Source: an uncultured Porphyromonadaceae bacterium
Lineage (GTDB): Bacteria > Bacteroidota > Bacteroidia > Bacteroidales > Muribaculaceae
Assembly (NCBI GenBank): GCA_900554265.1
Contig: USGZ01000020.1
Coordinates: 1-11,118 of the forward strand
Length of the DNA stretch: 11,118 nt
Direction: 5' to 3'
Shown: in pieces, positions 7,606-11,118 of the stretch
Layout of the letters: each line of letters starts with the position of its first letter
Position numbering within the stretch: the first letter of the stretch is position 1
Translations under genes and position numbers: made by a program
Notes under the pieces: model-generated
Databases searched by the model: none
What the model was told of the DNA's origin: nothing
Seen by the model: the letters and a program-made list of their open reading frames with translations, nothing else

Positions 7606-8388
7606 ATGGCAGACCAGACCCGCTGGACCGAAATAGAGCATCTGCCCGACTGGGACGAGGAGTTCTACGACATCTACACTGCCCGAAAATTCGGCAAGTG
7701 GGTGATGATCAAGACGCTCAAGCCCCAGTTCCGGGACGTGCCGGAGTACCGGGAGATGATCGAGAAGGAGTTCGACGTGCGCTACAACCTGGCGCATCCG
7801 AACATAGTGATGATCAATGATTTCGAGGACATTCCCGGACTCGGGCGCTGCATAGTGACCGACGATGTCTACGGCGACACCCTGCGCAAGCTCATTAACG
7901 AGAAGCGCGTGACCGACGCCCACATCGAGCAGATGCGACACCAGCTGGTCAACGCCATGCAGTACATCCAGCGCAACCACATCGTCCATCCTCCGCTGCG
8001 GCCCGAGAACATTATCTTCACCGAAAACGTCGGTAACCTTAAGCTTATCGATGTAGGCTTCGAGCAGCGTCCGTCGCTGAGCCGCCGACAGCTCGCCGAC
8101 GACCTTTACAACTACGGCACGACGCTTCGCGAGGCCATGGAGGCCGCCGGGAACACCGACCCGACGTTGCAGCGCGTTGTCCGCGTCTGCACGGACCCGA
8201 ATCCGGCGCGCCGCTACAGCGACCTGGAACAGCTGCACATGGCCCTCGAGGGCCGCAGCCAGAAGCGGTTCTATCTTCTGATTGCCGTCTTTGTCGCGGT
8301 AATGCTGCTGATAGTGGCATGGCTGCTGTCGCCATGGCGTCCGGAGCCCGTCTACGGAGTCGCCAACTTTCTAACACTCATACCCTAA
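7606..8388 (+). CDS. Membrane-anchored protein-kinase-fold protein, probable pseudokinase
   Basis: A 260-residue protein with a compact kinase-like domain (about 10-215) and one transmembrane helix (222-241, FYLLIAVFVAVMLLIVAWLL) followed by a 19-residue tail. Basic residues before the helix (RSQKR) put the kinase-like domain in the cytoplasm. Recognisable kinase elements are VMIK with Lys36, the helix-C Glu55 ending in AHPNIV (63-68), the catalytic-loop segment HPPLRPEN (128-135), and IDVGF (148-152) for DFG. Catalysis looks impossible by the usual route: HRD is HPP, so the base Asp is Pro130, and the loop Lys is Arg132. The glycine loop has no GxGxxG, and only about 15 residues separate DVG from the helix-F motif DLYNYG, so the activation segment and APE are missing. 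Lys36, Glu55, Asn135 and Asp149 remain, so nucleotide binding is conceivable. It starts 7 nt after the GH13 stop. Its role, perhaps scaffold or sensor, is unknown. Confidence 0.8.
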   Translation: MADQTRWTEIEHLPDWDEEFYDIYTARKFGKWVMIKTLKPQFRDVPEYREMIEKEFDVRYNLAHPNIVMINDFEDIPGLGRCIVTDDVYGDTLRKLINEKRVTDAHIEQMRHQLVNAMQYIQRNHIVHPPLRPENIIFTENVGNLKLIDVGFEQRPSLSRRQLADDLYNYGTTLREAMEAAGNTDPTLQRVVRVCTDPNPARRYSDLEQLHMALEGRSQKRFYLLIAVFVAVMLLIVAWLLSPWRPEPVYGVANFLTLIP

Positions 8389-8401
8389 ATCCGACACATA
8401 C

Positions 8402-9559
8402 ATGTCCGTCTACGTACATCCGATTTATGCTCGCGACCAGTTCGAGCAATACGTACAGTTCGGCATCGACCATTATAAAGGCAACGGCTGCTACGTGCCG
8501 CCGCTGATACGCGACGACCTTGCCACACTCGACCGCGACACAAACCCGGCATTTGAATTCTGCGAGGCGCAGTCGTTCATGGCCTTCCGCAACGGCGAGC
8601 CCGTCGGGACTATCACGGCAATCATCAACAAGGCCGTAAACGAAAAAACGGGGCGTAAGGACGTGCGCTTCGGCTTCGTGGAATTCGTCGACGACGCCGA
8701 AGTCGTCGACGCTCTTTTCGAGGCCGTAGAGAAATGGGGACGTGAGCGCGGCATGACCCGCATAGTCGGGCCTATGGGGTTCAGCGACATGGACCACGAG
8801 GGCATGCTCATCGAAGGCTTCGACCGCCTGGGCACCATCGCCACCATCTACAACTATCCCTATTACCCCGAACACATGGAGCGCATGGGCTTCACCAAGG
8901 AGGTAGACTGGGTCGAATACCGCATCAAGGTTCCCGAAGCGATTCCGGAAAAGCATCAGCGCATCGCGGACATCGTGGCACGCAAGTTCGGTCTGAGGGT
9001 AGTGCGCTGCAGGAATCTCAAGGAACTTATCGACAAGTACGGTCAGGCGATATTCCAGCTCATCAACGAGGCCTACGCCGACCTCTATGGCTACTCGCCG
9101 CTGACGCCCAGTCAAATAGACTATTACATCCGAATTTACATCCAGATGCTCGGACTGGACAACGTATGCATCGTGGCCGACAGCGAGGACCGTCTGGTTG
9201 CCGTAGGCATATCGATGCCTTCTATGTCGCGGGCGATGCAGAAGAGCCGCGGCAAGCTTTTCCCACTTGGCTGGTACTACCTGCTCAAGGGCCTCTACGG
9301 CAGGAACGACACCGTCGACCTGCTTCTGGTGGCCGTTAAGCCGGAATATCAGAGCAAGGGCGTCAACGCGCTGCTGTTCAGCCATCTGATACCCTACTTC
9401 AACTCGAAGGGCTACAAGGAGGCCGAGAGCAATCCCGAGCTTGAGGGCAACGAGAACGTACAGAAACAATGGGAATACTTCGAGCGCGAACAGCACCGCC
9501 GGCGCCGCGCCTACGAAAAGCCCATCGGACAAGGCGAAGCCTGCAAAGTAGACTTATGA
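8402..9559 (+). CDS. Large GNAT-like N-acetyltransferase family protein (uncharacterised, YghO-like)
   Basis: A 385-residue soluble protein with no signal peptide. The C-terminal part carries a GNAT acetyl-CoA-binding motif, VAVKPEYQSKGVNALLF (310-326), where QSKGVN takes the place of Q/R-x-x-G-x-G/A. The N-terminal half also looks GNAT-like (FMAFRNGEPVGTITAIIN, 59-76, then VRFGFVEFVDD, 88-98), so a tandem GNAT arrangement is likely. Other distinctive stretches are GPMGFSDMDHEGMLIEGFD (123-141) and a C-terminal ESNPELEGNENVQKQWEYF (342-360) followed by a basic EREQHRRRRAYEK. This pattern fits a conserved but functionally uncharacterised family often labelled simply N-acetyltransferase. The substrate cannot be deduced. 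The gene begins 13 nt after the pseudokinase stop, and its TGA overlaps the meaB ATG (ATGA at 9556-9559), strong evidence for co-translation. Confidence 0.72.
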   Translation: MSVYVHPIYARDQFEQYVQFGIDHYKGNGCYVPPLIRDDLATLDRDTNPAFEFCEAQSFMAFRNGEPVGTITAIINKAVNEKTGRKDVRFGFVEFVDDAEVVDALFEAVEKWGRERGMTRIVGPMGFSDMDHEGMLIEGFDRLGTIATIYNYPYYPEHMERMGFTKEVDWVEYRIKVPEAIPEKHQRIADIVARKFGLRVVRCRNLKELIDKYGQAIFQLINEAYADLYGYSPLTPSQIDYYIRIYIQMLGLDNVCIVADSEDRLVAVGISMPSMSRAMQKSRGKLFPLGWYYLLKGLYGRNDTVDLLLVAVKPEYQSKGVNALLFSHLIPYFNSKGYKEAESNPELEGNENVQKQWEYFEREQHRRRRAYEKPIGQGEACKVDL

Positions 9560-10653
9560 ACATGGAGCATCCTGAAAACGACGAAAAATACAGCGGACTG
9601 ACCGTCAACGAAGGCGTGCAGCAGCCGCCATCCGTAAGTCCCTACCTCAAGAAACGCCCGCGCCGCAAGCCCATACCGACCTGCGGCGAGCTGGTGGAGG
9701 GCATCCTCAAGGGCGATGTCACTACGCTGAGCCGCGCCGTGACCCTGGTCGAGAGCCTGGCTCCGGAGCACTACTCGCTGGCGCAGGAGGTTATCGAGAA
9801 GTGTCTGCCCTACTCCGGCAAATCCCGCCGCATAGGCATCACGGGAGTGCCGGGAGCGGGCAAGAGCACCAGTATCGACGTGTTCGGCCTTCATGTGCTC
9901 AAGGACGGCGGCAAGCTCGCCGTGCTTGCAATCGACCCTTCGAGCGAGCGTACGAAGGGCTCCATCCTCGGCGACAAGACGCGCATGGAGAAACTCGCGG
10001 TTCACCCCGACGCTTTCATCCGCCCTTCGCCATCGGCAGGCTCGCTCGGGGGCGTGGCTCGCAAGACGCGCGAGACCATCGTTCTCTGCGAAGCCGCGGG
10101 ATATAACAACATCTTCGTCGAGACCGTTGGCGTCGGACAGAGCGAGACGGCCGTACACTCGATGGTCGACTTCTTTCTGCTGATTCAGATTGCCGGCGCC
10201 GGCGACGAGCTGCAGGGCATCAAGCGCGGCATCATGGAGATGGCGGACGGCATAGTCATAAATAAGGCCGATGGCGACAACGTCGGGCCGGCGCAGCTGG
10301 CACAGGCACAGTACCGCTCAGCCCTGCGCCTCTTCCCGCCGACGGATTCGGGCTGGCAGCCCGAAGTACTCACCTATTCCGGCTATTACGAGCTCGGCAT
10401 TCCGGAGGTATGGGACATGATCGACCGCTATTTCGCCTTCGTAAAGCGCAACGGCTACTTTGAGGAAAAGCGCTCGCGCCAGGCACGCTACTGGATGTTC
10501 GAGACTATCGACGAGCAGCTGCGCAAGCACTTCTACAACAATCCGGACATCGCGCGCCGGCTTATCGACGCGGAGGCTGACGTCCTGGCCAACCGCCGGA
10601 GCAGTTTCGCCGCGGCCACAGATGTACTCGGCCATTATTTCGACCAAAAATGA
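9556..10653 (+). CDS. meaB: MeaB, methylmalonyl-CoA mutase-associated GTPase (G3E family)
   Basis: MeaB is the GTPase chaperone that loads and protects adenosylcobalamin in methylmalonyl-CoA mutase, in the propionate/succinate pathway. I start it at the ATG at 9556 (365 residues), which forms a 4-nt ATGA overlap with the upstream gene; an in-frame ATG at 9469 would add 29 arginine-rich residues lying wholly inside that gene. Visible motifs are the P-loop GVPGAGKST (97-105), VLAIDPSS (123-131) followed by KGSILGDKTRM (134-144), SAGSLGGVARKTRE (160-173), the switch ETVGVGQSE (189-197), AGAGDELQGIKRGIMEMADG (213-232) and the base-specificity motif NKAD (236-239). The C-terminal helices (about 300-365) are the usual dimerisation arm. 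The mutase genes are not in the window, which is unusual only in part since they are often near meaB. The stop overlaps the next start by another ATGA. Confidence 0.95.
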   Translation: MNMEHPENDEKYSGLTVNEGVQQPPSVSPYLKKRPRRKPIPTCGELVEGILKGDVTTLSRAVTLVESLAPEHYSLAQEVIEKCLPYSGKSRRIGITGVPGAGKSTSIDVFGLHVLKDGGKLAVLAIDPSSERTKGSILGDKTRMEKLAVHPDAFIRPSPSAGSLGGVARKTRETIVLCEAAGYNNIFVETVGVGQSETAVHSMVDFFLLIQIAGAGDELQGIKRGIMEMADGIVINKADGDNVGPAQLAQAQYRSALRLFPPTDSGWQPEVLTYSGYYELGIPEVWDMIDRYFAFVKRNGYFEEKRSRQARYWMFETIDEQLRKHFYNNPDIARRLIDAEADVLANRRSSFAAATDVLGHYFDQK

Positions 10654-11066
10654 AAATACGCAAATATCTCAGAGGCTTAGTTCTGACGCTGATAGCGCTG
10701 CTGTGCATCGCCGCCGCCCAGGCCAGGACGCCGGGCTCGAAGGTCGGCGTAAACTTCGACCGCACCGAGGCCGATTTCGGCACCGTCAGCGTCGACAAGG
10801 GGACCGTACACCTCGATTTCACGATGACCAACGGCAGCAGCGACGCCGTGGCCATACTCTCGGCGCGTGCCTCCTGCGGCTGCACCGAGCCGACATATAC
10901 GCGGAGGCCGCTGCGCCCCGGCGAGAGCACGACTATAGGCGTCGATTTCCACACCGCCGGCCAGCGCGGCGAAATCTACAAGGAAGTGACGCTGCGCCTC
11001 AAATCCGCCAACGGCAAGAAGGAGAAAGTCCAGCTGGTGCTTCGCGGCGTGGTCCTGCCGGAGTGA
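10650..11066 (+). CDS. Secreted DUF1573-domain protein
   Basis: A 138-residue protein with a Sec signal peptide (basic MKIRKYLR, hydrophobic core to about residue 20, likely cleavage after AQA at 23-25). The mature part is a single Ig-like DUF1573 domain: FDRTEADFGTVSVDKGTVHLDFTMTN (36-61), the family signature SCGCTEP (75-81), then PLRPGESTTIGVDF (87-100) and GQRGEIYKEVTLRLKS (104-119). DUF1573 proteins are abundant in Bacteroidota and resemble ASH/MSP-type beta-sandwich domains; their role is not established. The protein should be periplasmic or secreted; the two cysteines, C76 and C78, could form a metal or redox site but this is speculative. The start at 10650 overlaps the meaB stop (ATGA), so it is very likely the last visible gene of the operon. 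Confidence 0.9.
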   Translation: MKIRKYLRGLVLTLIALLCIAAAQARTPGSKVGVNFDRTEADFGTVSVDKGTVHLDFTMTNGSSDAVAILSARASCGCTEPTYTRRPLRPGESTTIGVDFHTAGQRGEIYKEVTLRLKSANGKKEKVQLVLRGVVLPE

Positions 11067-11118
11067 CAATCCTCCTCCGCCCCGCCCATACACGCCTCGA
11101 CATCAGGACCATATAACA
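11067..11118. other. Window-end non-coding stretch
   Basis: These 52 nt after the DUF1573 stop contain no hairpin with a T-tract and no TAnnTTTG element that I can see. They run to the window edge and may be the leader of a further gene, so the end of the operon cannot be fixed here. Confidence 0.4.

Noticed and set aside
5604..7607. A 667-codon open frame on the minus strand across the Lrp-family and GH13 genes.
   Set aside because: It mirrors two convincing + strand genes. Its translation is a low-information mix rich in V, G, A and L with no recognisable domain, as expected opposite GC-rich, C-ending codons.
8682..8712. A short repeated GTCGACG sequence within the GNAT-like gene.
   Set aside because: It encodes repeated Val-Asp pairs in the conserved protein (FVDDAEVVDAL) and is explained by codon choice.
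8378..9532. A 384-codon minus-strand open frame opposite the GNAT-like gene.
   Set aside because: The + strand frame has a clear acetyl-CoA motif and coupled start and stop junctions; the antisense product has no recognisable motif.
9469..9555. An upstream ATG for meaB adding 29 arginine-rich residues.
   Set aside because: The extension lies wholly inside the GNAT-like gene, whereas the ATG at 9556 gives a standard ATGA coupling and a MeaB-like start.

Overview
The window looks like a chromosomal piece of a GC-rich Bacteroidota genome, most likely order Bacteroidales and possibly an Alistipes-like member of the Rikenellaceae. The reasons are a GT117/DUF2723 membrane protein of the type common in that phylum, a DUF1573 protein, an SPII lipoprotein glycosidase, a MeaB of the Bacteroidetes length, a perfect TAnnTTTG promoter element, and A-rich start-site leaders in place of clear Shine-Dalgarno sequences. 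The family placement is an inference from gene content and base composition. All ten genes are on the + strand and almost no DNA is non-coding. There are no tRNA or rRNA genes, insertion sequences, CRISPR arrays or phage genes.

Left block (1-5522), one probable transcription unit: a 5'-truncated DUF2723/GT117 membrane glycosyltransferase-like protein, a NodB-type polysaccharide deacetylase, epoxyqueuosine reductase QueG and the fluoride channel CrcB. The genes overlap or nearly touch (11-nt overlap, 26-nt overlap, 18-nt gap). The first two suggest envelope glycan or glycoprotein work; QueG (tRNA modification) and CrcB (fluoride export) are housekeeping passengers.

The only substantial non-coding stretch is 5523-5639. 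It is strikingly AT-rich and holds a weak hairpin with a T-tract, a TAATTTTG promoter element and six copies of TTTGC/GCAAA, some forming palindromes. It separates the two blocks and is the likely control region of the second.

Right block (5640-11066), a probable six-gene operon: an Lrp/AsnC regulator, a GH13 alpha-amylase-family lipoprotein, a membrane-anchored protein-kinase-fold protein that lacks the catalytic Asp (a pseudokinase), a GNAT-like acetyltransferase of the large uncharacterised type, the methylmalonyl-CoA mutase chaperone GTPase MeaB, and a secreted DUF1573 protein. The junctions are 51 nt, 7 nt, 13 nt and two ATGA overlaps of 4 nt. The methylmalonyl-CoA mutase subunits themselves are not in the window.

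No clearly new multi-gene system is visible. The item most worth a second look is the pseudokinase at 7606-8388, followed by the repeated-motif promoter region in front of the Lrp-family gene.
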